Below, one piece after another: positions 9,037-20,339 of a stretch of DNA of 64,000 nucleotides. The number at the start of each line of letters is the position of its first letter. Position 1 is the first letter of the stretch. Source of the DNA: Bugulina stolonifera (lineage: Eukaryota; Bryozoa; Gymnolaemata; Cheilostomatida; Bugulidae); the NCBI GenBank assembly GCA_935421135.1, contig OW285197.1, positions 1,863,068 through 1,927,067 of the forward strand, in the 5' to 3' direction. Below the pieces are notes generated by a model. It did no database searches and was not told the DNA's origin. It worked only from the letters and a program-made list of their open reading frames with translations. A program made the position numbers and the translations under genes.

Positions 9037-11989
9037 CGTGGATAAATTTTTTTCATCTACATGTAATTTAATAGAATATTGACTTACAATGTAGATGTAA
9101 TTTATAGGATACCGCCCTCTACTGCACTGTACATGTACAATGTAAACAGTACAAGCTAGTTGTTGGAATAACAATTGGTACTACTGAGCTGTATAGTCAC
9201 GTCAAGCTATCTAAATATAATCTATATATAAATTTTTGCCATCAAACACTATGATTGTCATGGGAAGGTTTACTCTTTTCAGTAAAATCACTTTTTTAGT
9301 TTGGTCATTTAACTCTATGATGAGTGTTAATATACTTTCTCTTTCAAGCTTAGTCATCTAAACTAATCAATAACTTGCTATTAGGAAATTTTGCTTTTAG
9401 TGGGCTTGGGAGGGGGGGTGCTAGCTTAACTTCTGTTATCTTTCATGTAGATTCTAAGCTAGGCAATGAACAGCCTTGAGTGTGTCAAACACAATCCAGC
9501 TTGCACAAGGAAACTTTGAAGCGGACGGCATGTTATTCAACTGCTGGCCCAAGCTACCTGCAACTTGTAATGAATGAATTTTTACATTACTAAGCAGTAG
9601 GATTAGGCGCTAGATTGTTAGGAATTGATAAGATGGTAGTAGTAGCTTTTTGGGCCAGTAAAGTGTCGGCCATATCTTGCTGCAGTAAGATGTGAAACAT
9701 TAGATCCAAACCCGTGTGCCGACCGGCTAGCAGCTAAAACTTTGAGACACAGTTTTCTGGCCAGTGACTGACAGGATTTGAAGCTGGAGTTAAAAGTTGA
9801 AGTTGTCTTCACAAACTGTTGCTAATATGTGTTCCTTCTCCGCTGCTCAACTGGAGCCACTGCAGTGACCGATTCTGTCCACCACTTCGTCAGCCAGAGT
9901 TGGAGTTTAAAAAGATGTGCCCGTCCTGTGAATGAGATGTGTGATCCTCTAGAAAGTCAGTAATCTCTAGCTGGAACAATCAAACTGCAAGGAGACGCTC
10001 AGAACTCTGTGACTGTGAAGAAGGTCCTCTCCTGATATTTCTGTTTTTCTTCTGGGAGAAGACAACTTCATACTACAGTGAGTAGCTTGAGAGCCTACAT
10101 GTACAGGTCAATGTAGTTCTGTGGTAAGTAGTGAGGGAAGAGCTGAGCTAATGGCTCACAGTATATATGCGGTATACATACAGTATACATACCTGTATAT
10201 ATACAGGCATGTCTGACTAGTGAAGGGCTCTGTGTGTAACTACATTCCCATCTGCTGGAGTGGGAGGAAACTTCTTGGACACGTTAATAGGCAAGGCATC
10301 CATGGTACAGTTGAATTTGTAGATTAATGTAGACATCCTGTTCCTCTGTCTGTACAATAGTTTTTGCCTGTAGCCCCTCACCTCCAGAGTTGCGCTGAAT
10401 ATATTATCCCCTTTACCATAATCATTTATATATGCACTGCATAGTGTGCTATCTGCAGCTACATACACTGTGTATGCAGTTGTACATCCTATGGCAGTAG
10501 TATATAACACTCAGGTATGACTAGCGCACGCATGTCCAACACCCACAGTTTGTGACATGCAACTAAGGAGTAAGGATTCATGTGGGCTGCATCTGTTGCT
10601 GCTGTTATTGAGCAAATAATCACTGATTAAGTATTGGAACAATCCTCTAGCATATGGTTACAGGAAACTAGATTTAGTAGAGTAACTGTGTATATATATT
10701 AGTACATTACCTACAGAATGATAACATATGATAATTATAGTATAGATCCATATGTATCTAGACAACAATAGTACATACACATACATAAAAAGAGGTTACT
10801 ATTTTGCCATTACTTACCAAATTGGTAGTAACCTCAGCCTGGCTGTACTCTGCTTATACACGTATACATGGCATGACATGACATGACAGTACACTCCTTG
10901 TTGAGTAGTTCGGATTAGATAGAGGTGTCTGACATTGCTCAAGAATTATATATTTTGTAACTATGTAAGTTTATATTTCTTGGTCTATGATCAGTTTGCA
11001 TTCTGCTGTGTAACAAGATTGACTTCTTACAGTAATTTTATTTATTAGTTTAGAAAAGAATTTGGTGGATTTTTACATTGTTTAAAGAACATAGCACAGA
11101 GACACACAACTTCTATGAATATCGGAAGTTTGAAAAACGGAAAACGTTGCTAGATGCCACACCATTATGTTGCGTTTTACTTGCAAGCAAGAGAAGTTGT
11201 TTACTCATTGATTCAACTAAGGGCAAGAGTAGATAAATCTAAGTAATTGCATGTAATATAGCCTGTGAATCTACAAGAGATAAATTGGAGGTAGTGATGC
11301 ATTCACATACATCTCCTTTGTTGTAGCTTAGATTAAAAACCTTCACTATTTGAAATATTTCTGCTTGGTGAAAATCAAGTTCAACTAAATGTTTCCTATA
11401 AGCAACACCATCTGAGAGGTGTGACTTCAATTAATGGTGGAATATGGATACAATAGCTTGACTGTTGATTTACTTTATTTTTCTGGGATTTGTAACAAGG
11501 ATTAATTTGATCAACATGCATGTACATGTAGCTAAACAGCTTTCGTCCATTTTGTGGTTGTCCATTTTGTAGTCGTCCATTTTGTGGGCAGTGCAGACTA
11601 AGTATTCACTGTGTGTAAATTATCGCAGACACTTTTTGTACCAATGTTGTTGTTATGGCGTTAGTGTTACTATGTACTACTGCAGCTGTTTAATGGAGTG
11701 TAATACAGATTATTTAGCTATGTACATGTACATGCCCCTTCAGAATTCCACTATCTATGCTCAGTATGACAGCTCTCTTCATGCTTTCGATAAACACTAC
11801 TAGAGTGGAATATTGTAGAGGTCAGAATAACACTATAGACATAGCCATGGCCATCTCGTACTGCATTGCATTGCATACCATTGCCATGAACAATTCATGT
11901 ATCGTTCAGGTAATGCAGAAGGCCTAGCACCACTCATAGGTTCTTCACTTGTGCAAGTAGGTTGCTCATTGACCATACGAACACCACAG
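9037..11989. other. No gene recognised
   Basis: Nearly 3 kb of AT-rich DNA with stop-rich frames. A 97-codon minus-strand frame at 10217-10510 has even composition and a possible splice acceptor (CTGCCATAG) near its start, but no recognisable domain. Three tandem TCCATTTTGT blocks occur at about 11545-11585. Confidence 0.5.
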
Positions 11990-11995
11990 TACATG

Positions 11996-12535
11996 AGTAG
12001 TATAGTCAGTGCAGATCTACACAGACGCCCGGCCATTTCCGCGTCGTATTAGCCCTAGATCCAAAAACTCCCCGGGCGGACGACCACCCCACCCGTCCTC
12101 TCGCCCCCTCCTCTCCCCTAAACCTCACTCTATGTGCAAAGCCCTAGACCCTACTCCCCCCATCGCGGGTGGGGTTTCAAAAACCTCATCGGCTGTTCCG
12201 CGGAACCCAGTCTAAAGATCAAACCCCGCGCCCCGCCCTCGCCCCGTCCCACGGCTCGGGCGAGGGGGCGCGCGTACGCGCGCGCCCCCCGCCCCGCGAA
12301 CCCCACCCGTCCTCCCTCCATCCGTCCCCGCCCCTCCCCACCCCTCCCCTCCGCCTCGCCCTCCGCCTCGCGGCGGTTCTCGTTTGCGAGTCCAGCCGTG
12401 GCCCCACGCCGCCCTCCCCCCGCCCATCCCCCGCCCCTCCCCCGCCCTCCCGCCCCAACGACCCGTCGCGGCCCTCGCGGGCGGACCGTCGGCTGGAGTA
12501 GGGTGAAGCGAAGGAAAATACGGGTTAGAGTAATG
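11996..12535. repeat. Left terminal inverted repeat of copy 1
   Basis: Matches the reverse complement of 20741-21292 from AGTAGTATAG to GGGTTAGAGT, with scattered differences and small indels. It is very GC-rich against an AT-rich host. The inner part is C-rich on the plus strand, with many runs of four or more C. Reading frames through it are artefacts of composition. Confidence 0.92.
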
Positions 12536-12559
12536 GTGTGTGATGTATTCTAGAATAGA

Positions 12560-12835
12560 TGATATACGACCATGAAAAATATGCGTTTGTTTTATAATTT
12601 TCAATACGTTTGAGAGTAATAATATAAAATTAAGTGATAAAAAACTTGATACACGACTATGAAAAATATGAGTAAGGGTAATGATACACGAGTTTGTTTT
12701 AATTTTCAATACGTTTGAGAGTAATAATATAAAATCAATCGATAAAAACCGATATACGACTATGAAGAATATGAGTAAGGCTAACGATACACGAGTTTGA
12801 GAGTAATAATATAAAATCAATTGATAAGTAGACAC
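12560..12835. repeat. AT-rich subterminal repeats of copy 1
   Basis: Three imperfect copies of a unit ending TACGTTTGAGAGTAATAATATAAAAT (written in parts: TACGTTTGAGAG, TAATAATATAAAAT) begin near 12595, 12703 and 12795. They lie between the OB-like gene stop and the TIR. An equivalent array sits at the same place in copy 2 (31880-32215). Confidence 0.8.
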
Positions 12836-12865
12836 AAATGAGTGTGAATGACAAAAGTTTTTGCC

Positions 12866-14186
12866 TCAAAACTGTGCAGTGGCGGGGAGGAGACGCTCGC
12901 CGAGGATGGAGTCTAGAACGGAGCAATCGTAGAATGTTCTCCCGCTCTTGGAAGTCTTCTGTCCCTTGTACACCATCACGGAGGGGAGGAGGTCTTTCAT
13001 CGAAACTGCCAGACGTCCCGGAAGGAAGACCTCTCCCTTTTTTTCTTCGTTTCCAATCCGACACTCGTAGGTGGCAATGGAGTTGCTCGCATTATCACCA
13101 TCACCGCATCTTGGGACGTATGTTGGTCGGAGCGCGGTCACCACCAGCACAGAACCAACGGGGAATGAAGATAGCGTTTGCACTCGAAAAAATTCTTCCA
13201 ACTGGGCCAAGGTCTTCTTTCTCAAGTCACCGGCCAGCTTTTTCATGGCTGCTCCTGGCAGGGAGCACACGCTCTCGATACGATTGAATGTGTTTTGTCC
13301 TTTAGCGGTCTCCTGCTGTCCCAAGTACACCATGATCCTAGGTGGAAGGGTAAGGTCCTTTAGCTCCTCTTCTTTGACATCCGCTAGCTTGGGCATGGCG
13401 TGACGAATGTTGGTGTGAAAGCTGATGCAATGTCTCATCCCCTTGTCATCCACATAGCTTGCCCTGGCTAAGAATGCTTTTCCGAATGCCGTTTCAACCA
13501 CCGAACCTCCACTCACTTCTAGCACAGTTCCTGGCTCTAGCTCTGACAGCTTCACCGTTGTCTGCAGAGAGCTCCTCTTCTCCGCTTCCATGCTCCTACA
13601 ATAACGAAAGTGGTGTATATAGTTCCGACAAAGCGGTTAAACGGGAGAAAGATAGTACGATAATTTATAGATATACGAATAGGGCTACTTACATTAGGCT
13701 TGCCGCTACTGCACGAGCTTTCTCCAGGCTTAGTCCCCCGCTCTTTTTCTTCCCCTTGCAAGAGGACTTGGTAGCTTTTTTTCCCTTCGTTGTCTCACCA
13801 CCATCCATTTCTTCCGTAGCCGTATCGGCTCCGTGGCCATCATCATCATCATCATCATCTGATATTACAATCGTCTGGGGTTTCTTCTTTTTCTTAGCAC
13901 AGATTTCATCTCCTTTTGGGTTCTTCCTCTTCTTGGTTGTTGCGGTCTCACCCCTATCCGAGGCCCGCTCCGGAGAGGACGGAGAGTCCACCATGTTAGA
14001 AAGATCCTTTCGAGCGAGACTCCCCACTCCTATTATTTTCCCCTTCTTCCGTGCCTCTTTTAACGCATCCACCTCTTCTTTCCTCTTCTGACTGCACTCT
14101 TCTTCTTCAATAATTCCATCCATTTGTGAGTCCGTTAAGCCCGCAAATAACTCTTCTTGGTTTTGGACTATGTTGTCAGTATCCAT
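12866..14186 (-). CDS. Two-domain OB-like, putative single-strand DNA-binding protein of copy 1 (407 aa)
   Basis: Two exons on the minus strand: 13693-14186 and 12866-13595, joined in phase across a 97-bp GT-AG intron. The N-terminal half is charged and disordered, with an acidic patch (VISDDDDDDDGHG) between basic clusters (KKRKNPKG, CAKKKKKPQ) that look like nuclear signals. The C-terminal half holds two copies of a domain of about 100 residues. Each has a GTVLEV/GSVLVV strand and ends alike (LPPRIMVYLGQQETAKGQ and LLPSVMVYKGQKTSKSGR). The beta-rich pattern suggests tandem OB folds, as in single-strand DNA-binding proteins. A PolB partner would need such a protein, but I do not recognise the family and the function is inference. 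It is transcribed divergently from PolB. Confidence 0.72.
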
Positions 14187-14314
14187 CGATAATGTACTAT
14201 TGTAGTAGTGTAGCTGTACAGTAGTTATGTGCTGAACTTTGAATACTGAGACTGTGATCCCACTCTCCCTTTATACAACTGCTCATTTCTTGACTCCTCC
14301 TTTCTTTTTATCCA

Positions 14315-14752
14315 ATCCCAATGTGACCCGAAGCTTCCCGATGCATCCCGATGCGATTCCGAAGCTTCCCGATGCTTCCCGATGCTTCCCGATGCGTCCC
14401 GATGCGATTCCGAAGCTTCCCGATGCTTCCCGATGCGTCCCGATGCGATTCCGAAGCTTCCCGATGCTTCCCGATGCATCCCGATGTGATTCCGAAGCTT
14501 CCCGATGCATCCCGATGCGTCCCGATGTGAATTGACACATCGGGACGCATCGGGATGCATCGGGAGGCATCGGGAAGCCTCGGAATCGCATCGGGATGCA
14601 TCGGGAAGCATCGGGAAGCTTCGGAATCGCATCGGGACGCATCGGGAAGCATCGGGAAGCTTCGGAATCGCATCGGGACGCATCGGGAAGCATCGGGAAG
14701 CTTCGGAATCGCATCGGGATGCATCGGGAAGCTTCGGATTCACATCGGGGTG
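14315..14752. repeat. Long inverted repeat of 10-bp units between the two genes of copy 1
   Basis: The left arm (about 14325-14529) is a run of decamers such as CCCGATGCTT and CCCGATGCGT, broken at intervals by ATTCCGAAGCTT. The right arm (14536-14745) is its inverse, with the centre at about 14532. The arms pair almost end to end, giving a hairpin or cruciform with a stem of about 200 bp. It lies in the only intergenic space between divergent genes, so it could be a promoter, a replication origin or both. Peptide frames across it are by-products of the repeat. Confidence 0.92.
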
Positions 14753-14888
14753 GTATTGCCAAGGGTGGGGGGGATGGTTAGACTCCGCCCACTGAATACT
14801 ACTATTTAAGGTATGAGTTTCTCACTCTAGCAGCATGAACAATCAGCCTCTAGTCAACAGAGTGAGAGTAAACAGAGACAGCTACCTA

Positions 14889-15310
14889 CTAGTCAGTACC
14901 TGAACAGAGATGTCAACAAGTAGAACATAAGGTTAGTGTTAAATGGAGTAATTGGCAGCAATTGTGAAGTGTTTATTGTATAAAATACTATCAAGCTAAA
15001 AAATAACTCACTAGTCAGTACCTGATCAGAGATGTCAACAAGTAGAACATAAGGTTAGTGTTAAATGGAGTAATTGGCAGCAATTGTGAAGTGTTTATTG
15101 TATAAAATACTATCAAGCTAAAAAATAACTCGCACCCTACTACTATATATTTTTATAGGGAGACTAAACAGAAACGCCTACCTTCTAGCCAGCGCATGAT
15201 CAGCGGAGATGTCAACAAGTGAAAAAGGTTAGTGCTAAATGAGGCATTTGGTAGCAATTGTGGATTGTTTATTGTTTATGTAGTGTGAAGTAAAAGAATA
15301 ATAACTTACA
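14889..15310 (+). promoter_or_regulatory. Three tandem 5' exon/intron modules upstream of PolB (copy 1)
   Basis: A unit of about 122 bp containing GAGATGTCAACAAGT and a donor AAGGTTAGTG occurs at about 14890 and 15012, with a diverged third copy at about 15188. In the first two, the ATG opens a six-codon frame that stops (TAA) just before the donor. Only the third ATG (15209) runs open into its donor and splices in frame into PolB. An internal acceptor (TTTTTATAG, about 15160) separates the second and third units. The arrangement suggests upstream ORFs or alternative first exons controlling polymerase expression. Confidence 0.7.
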
Positions 15311-18300
15311 CCCTACCATTTTGTTTTTTTTTCTTTTTATAGGGGGAGAGACCTCTCGTCAGGTCGAGCACACCTGTCAACTATGCGGTCTGGTTCTCAG
15401 AACAGCGTTTTCTCTAGACAGGCACATGAAGAGAATGCATGCACAGGCTCACCCGCACAAGTGTCCCGTTTGCGGTGGATGTTTTGATGGGAGGAGAAAG
15501 CTAGGTCATCACATGAGACGATTTCATAGCGAGGGTAAGGTGGAAAAAGATGAGGGAGGTGCGGAGAGGTTTGATGATGTTTTCTGGTCTAAACCACCAA
15601 CAGCTGAAGAGGGGGATGAGATGGGGGTGCTACTAGCCCGCTATTGGAGCTCCATCAGGTCCGCAATACACTCTCGTCCCGTGGAAGATATTCTCAACGT
15701 TCGAGTGTGGAGAGGGGAAGGTGAAGACGAAGGAGATGAAGAGGTGTGGACTAAGTTGAGAGCAATGTGGAAGAGAGTGCCTTGTACTGTGAAGATTAAC
15801 TGTAGCGCTGGAGTCATCCTCGAGCATAAGACCAGTGGAGAGTTGCGCTACTTTCACTCATCAAGCAACAATGCCGCATTCTTCCCCAAACCAAGACTGA
15901 TCAGAACAGAGAATGAGATGAGAGAGTTTTGCGAATCTGTGCAGGAGCTCGACTTGAGAGAGAGGTCAGCACAAAGGAGACCGAATACCGCTTGGGCTTT
16001 ACGTCACATTGCGAATCTGACATTCTACATCTATAAACTCCTAGAGATTGGCAAGGTGGGTGGTGTAGTGAGCAAACTCCCAGACTACATACTTAACAAC
16101 CGACACGTGATAGCACTAGACGTAGACTTTTGGGCTAGAGGAGGTGCGCGTCCCTACTCAGACAACTTGTGTTTCTTTAGATGCTTGGCCATGATGTATG
16201 ACTGTAACTGCGACCAAAAGAAGGGATGTCGTTGCCGTCGCCCCTCTCACACCACAACACATCGCTTGTTTAAGCAATACATGAGACAAACTAAATCTTC
16301 TTCTCCGCCCTCATCAACTTTGTCAGACTTTCCCGGGGTGGGCGCGAGTGATCTGCTGGTCTTGGAAGATCATTTTGACATATCTATAATAGTCTTCTGC
16401 CTAACTGATGAGGGGGTAGCTCCGATAGTTTGGTCATCTGGGGCACGAAACAAAGCCCGTACACTCTTTGTCAACATGTACGAAAAACACTTCAGCTGGA
16501 TAAAGAATGTCGATTCGTTTGCCAGATGTTTCACCTGCAAGTTGTGCGATGGCGCTTTCACACGTTTGTCCAGCCTACGGCGACATAAGTGCTCGCCAGA
16601 GGAAGCATCGGTGTTTGTTTTCCCTGGTGGAACGTTTGGACCCCCGCCAACCATATTCACAAAACTCAAGCGAGTGGCGGGAATAGAGGTGGTGAACCCC
16701 GACCTCTTATACTACCCCTACTATATCACCTATGATATTGAATGCTTCATGCCAAAAGACAACCTACAAACTAACACCTCCACAATGACTTTTAGTGCAA
16801 GACACGAGTTACTGAGCATATCTGTATGTTCTAACGTCCCGGGGTTTGAGCGGGCCAAGTGTTTTGTGAGGAGTGTCGACAGCAAGGATGGAACGAAGTG
16901 CATTCGTCAATTCGTCCAATACATAGCAAAGATTGCTGACGTGGCAGGAGATTTGTTCGGAGAAAGATTCCGGGATGTACGCAAGCGACTCTCTACTTTC
17001 CTTGCGGATCGGGCGGATAGAGAAGAAGCCTTTGCTGACGAAAAGTTCTCTAACGTCTCGACTTACAGGGTGAAGTCCGGTCTCTCCGGATTAGAAAGAG
17101 AGTTAGAACAGCACATCTCCAGCGTTCCGGTGGTTGGTTTCAACTCACAAAAGTATGACCTAAATATACTAAAGGGACCTTTGCTTCGCTCTCTACAAGA
17201 GGAGGAGGGAGAAGATTTTGTCTTCATCGTTAAGCGTGTTAACAGTATGTCCTGCGTGGAGAGTAGACGTTTTAGGTTCCTTGACATATGCAACTTTATC
17301 GCACCGGGCTTCAACTACTCCAAATACTTGAAGGCATTTGGTGTGTCAGAGAGTAAGGGATTCTTTCCTTACGACTGGGTAGATTCCCTGAGAAGGTTGG
17401 ATTATTATGGACTCCCTCCCCGAGAGAGTTTTTTCAACTCGCTGACTCAGCAAGAATTGAGCGAGCAAGATTATCACCACTGTCAGGTCGTGTGGGTAAG
17501 AGAGAACATGGAAACGTTCAGGGATTTTCTCATCTGGTACAACAACCTCGATGTGGCCCCATTCATCGAGGCCATTGCACGTCAGAGCTCTATCTATCGA
17601 CAAAAGGGTATTGACATGTTGAAATCCGCAATCTCGCTTCCAGGCTTGGCTATCAGATGGTTGTTTATGGAGGTGGAGGCCCGACCTTATGGCTACTCTC
17701 CTCCACAAGCCGCTCTTCCGCTGCATAGGTTAAGGTCTCTCCGAGACGAACTTTGCAACTCGCAACCCATATGTCTGTTCGATGAGGAGAGCAAAAGTCT
17801 GTACCATACTCTTCGTGATAACCTCGTGGGAGGGCCGAGCATTATCTTTCACAGACATCATGAAGTTGGAGTGACCTCTATTCGAGAGAAGATGTATGGC
17901 ACATCCGCAAAACCCTGTAGGTCCATTCTGGGAGTTGATGCCAATGCCCTCTACCTATACTGTATGATGGGGAATATGCCTACGGGTTATCCCAGGCGGA
18001 GGCTAGAGAGCCGAGGCTTTGCTCTAGAACCTATTAAAAAGTTCAGCAAAGTGGCGCATGGTTGGTTGGAGTTCCAATCGTGGAAGAGAGGAGAGGTCAT
18101 CCTTCACCAACAGAATGGAGGAGAAATGAGGATAGGCTGTCACAACCTACCGGTGGATGGTTATAGCGAACAGAGTCGGACGGTGTACCAATTCCACGGT
18201 TGCTACTGGCATGGGCACGAGTGCGAGCTAGGAGGGAACGGGAAAGGTGTCAGAAACATGACGAATGAAGAGCTCCGGGTGGACACTGCGAGGAAAGAAG

Positions 18301-19870
18301 ATTACATCAAGGCTCTAGGCTATAAGCTCATCACCACTCGGGAGTGTGAGTGGGAAGCGCGAGTTCGTTCGGATGTAGAAGTTAGGACATTTCTCGCCAT
18401 CTTCTTTTCTTCTCTCTATCCGGAGAGGGGTTACGTCAACCTCGATAAGATAATCAATAACATTCGTAGTGGAGAGTACTATGGTTTAGTGGAGTGTGAC
18501 ATTTCCGTACCCGAAGAGCTAAAAGCGAAGTTCTCTGAGATGGCACCTATTTTCAAGAATGTAAACGTGGGAAGAGAACATCTTAGCGAACACATGCGCG
18601 CTTTTGCCGAACAGAACGGATTCTTGAAGAGACCTCAGCGAATGCTCGTAGGGAGTCTTTTTGGCGAGCGAATCACACTACTCTCCGATCTGGCTAGATG
18701 GTATCTAGATCAAGGTTTGATAATTACCAGGATCTATCAGTTTGTTCACTTTATCCCACGAGCCTTCTACAAAGACTTTGGATCTTCGGTCTCAGACGCA
18801 AGAAGAGGTGGGGATGTGAACCCCGACCTGGCCCTCTTGGCCAGCACCAGCAAGCTTGTTGGGAATTCAGCCTACGGAAAGACTATAACAAATAAAGAGA
18901 AACATAAGACTGTCAAGTATGTGGAGACAGTAGAGGAGGTGGCTGTCAAAGTGAGGAGTAGGCACTTTTCTAGCCTCAACGAAGTTGATGAAAACTACTT
19001 TGAGATAGAGCTTCACAAGAAAAAGGCAAGTGTTGACAATCTTTCTTTTTATTTTGATTCTTGATTTGACGAAACTTTTTCTGAGTGGTAGGGTAAACTC
19101 TCTCTCTCTCTTTCTTTCTTTTAGATTCGAATGGATGTTCCATCCGTCGTAGGATTCGTTATCCTCCAGAGAGCCAAGTTGAGAATGCTAGAATTCTACT
19201 ACGACTTTATGGATAGGTAAGTAGAACTAGACTATACAAAGATTTTATCAAATCCTTCTCTATTTATTCTTTGGTGTCAACCCGTTCGTTTTATTTTCAC
19301 AGATTCGTCAGCAGAGAGGACTTTGAGTACGTAGAAATGGACACGGATAGCGCTTACATGGCTCTGAGTGCTCGTAGTATAGATGAGGTCATCCGAAAAG
19401 ATAAAAAAGAAGAGTTCTACAGAGAATATGGTAGATGGTTTCCCAGACCCTTCTGCGATAGGCACAAGGGAGACTTTATCACGACCAAGGTGCTCGGCCA
19501 AGAGTGGGAGATGAGGGAATGTTGTGAGAAGGTGCAACGATACGAAACACGAACCCCCGGCCTGTTTAAGGAGGAGTTTCGGGGGGAGGGGGTCATCGCG
19601 CTCAACTCAAAAACATACTTTTGCTGGTCCGCTGATGGTGATAGCAAGTATAGCAGCAAAGGACTAAACAAAAGAGGAAACGCCCTAACCAAAGAGAAGT
19701 TCCTCTCCGTGCTCAGGACAGGGGAGTCGGTGAGAGGGGACAATCGGGGTTTTATCAGAAGAGGAAACCAAACGTATAGCTACACCCAGCTAAAGACCGG
19801 ACTCGCCTACTTCTATGGTAAGCGGAAGGTTGCAGAAGACGGGGTGAGTACGAGTCCTATAGAATGCTAG
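15209..19870 (+). CDS. polB: Family B DNA polymerase, protein-primed type, of copy 1 (1453 aa, four exons)
   Basis: Exons 15209-15227, 15343-19025, 19125-19216 and 19303-19870 join in phase. Intron 2 is a GC-AG intron (AAG|GCAAGT). Replication polymerase of the element. Order: two C2H2 zinc fingers (18-68); an OTU-like segment with DNLCFFRC (280-287) and KHFSW (His 389); a third zinc finger (405-424); exonuclease motifs YDIEC (about 470), FNSQKYDLN (606) and YNNLDV (739); palm motif A LGVDANALY (Asp 872); a Vsr-endonuclease-like insertion FHGCYWHGHEC to ECEW (957-1010); motif B KLVGNSAYGK (1177); motif C MDTDSAY (1278-1280). The C-terminus EDGVSTSPIEC resembles the usual Polinton PolB end. 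All polymerase and exonuclease residues are present. OTU and Vsr labels rest on motifs only. The terminal protein may be part of the N-terminal region. Confidence 0.9.
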
Positions 19871-20305
19871 TACTGATTTCTCGGAGATGAGACTACTTCA
19901 TTCGATAAATTAGAAAGTAAACGAACAGTGTATCATAACCCTTGTACATATACCCGTATAATTTTTTTCACATTCACTCTCTATTGTAAGGGGTCTCCGT
20001 CCTCAAAACGGAGGGTTTACCGGTTGTAGCCTTAAAACCGAGCAATAAAACACTAGCTAATACATTAAAAACCATTTACCTCTCCAAACCAAAGGTGTAG
20101 ACGGTACTAGCGCAGCTTCCGCTCATACTAACCCCTTATCAGTTCACATTTCTTCTATTGTCTTCATTCGTAGGTGGGGGGTGACATCGCACGCGCACGA
20201 TGCGCTCTCTCCCTATCGGAGTTTGCTACCCGGGGGAAAGTGGACGCGGTGGTCAAAGAAATTGGTGGCGAGTCAACGACATCATCGTAGAGGCGGGTCT
20301 ATTTG

Positions 20306-20339
<34 letters not shown>

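Noticed and set aside
10217..10510. 97-codon minus-strand gene
   Set aside because: No domain, partner exon or conservation could be shown.
12009..12553. Pro/Arg-rich reading frames in the TIRs (also 20642-21279, 24677-25164 and 32337-32875)
   Set aside because: GC-rich sequence lacks stops on both strands; the peptides are unrelated between frames and not conserved.
14315..14752. CRISPR-like array
   Set aside because: Units are 10 bp with no spacers and invert at a centre. The genome is eukaryotic.
14225..14809. Peptide repeats such as HREASGSFGIASG across the inverted array (and 30042-30472)
   Set aside because: Open frames exist on both strands because the 10-bp unit lacks stops. They are non-coding repeats.
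15321..15342. PolB start at 15321
   Set aside because: The frame there begins with TTG in a T-rich tract that is the polypyrimidine part of a splice acceptor. An ATG at 15209 splices in phase to 15343.
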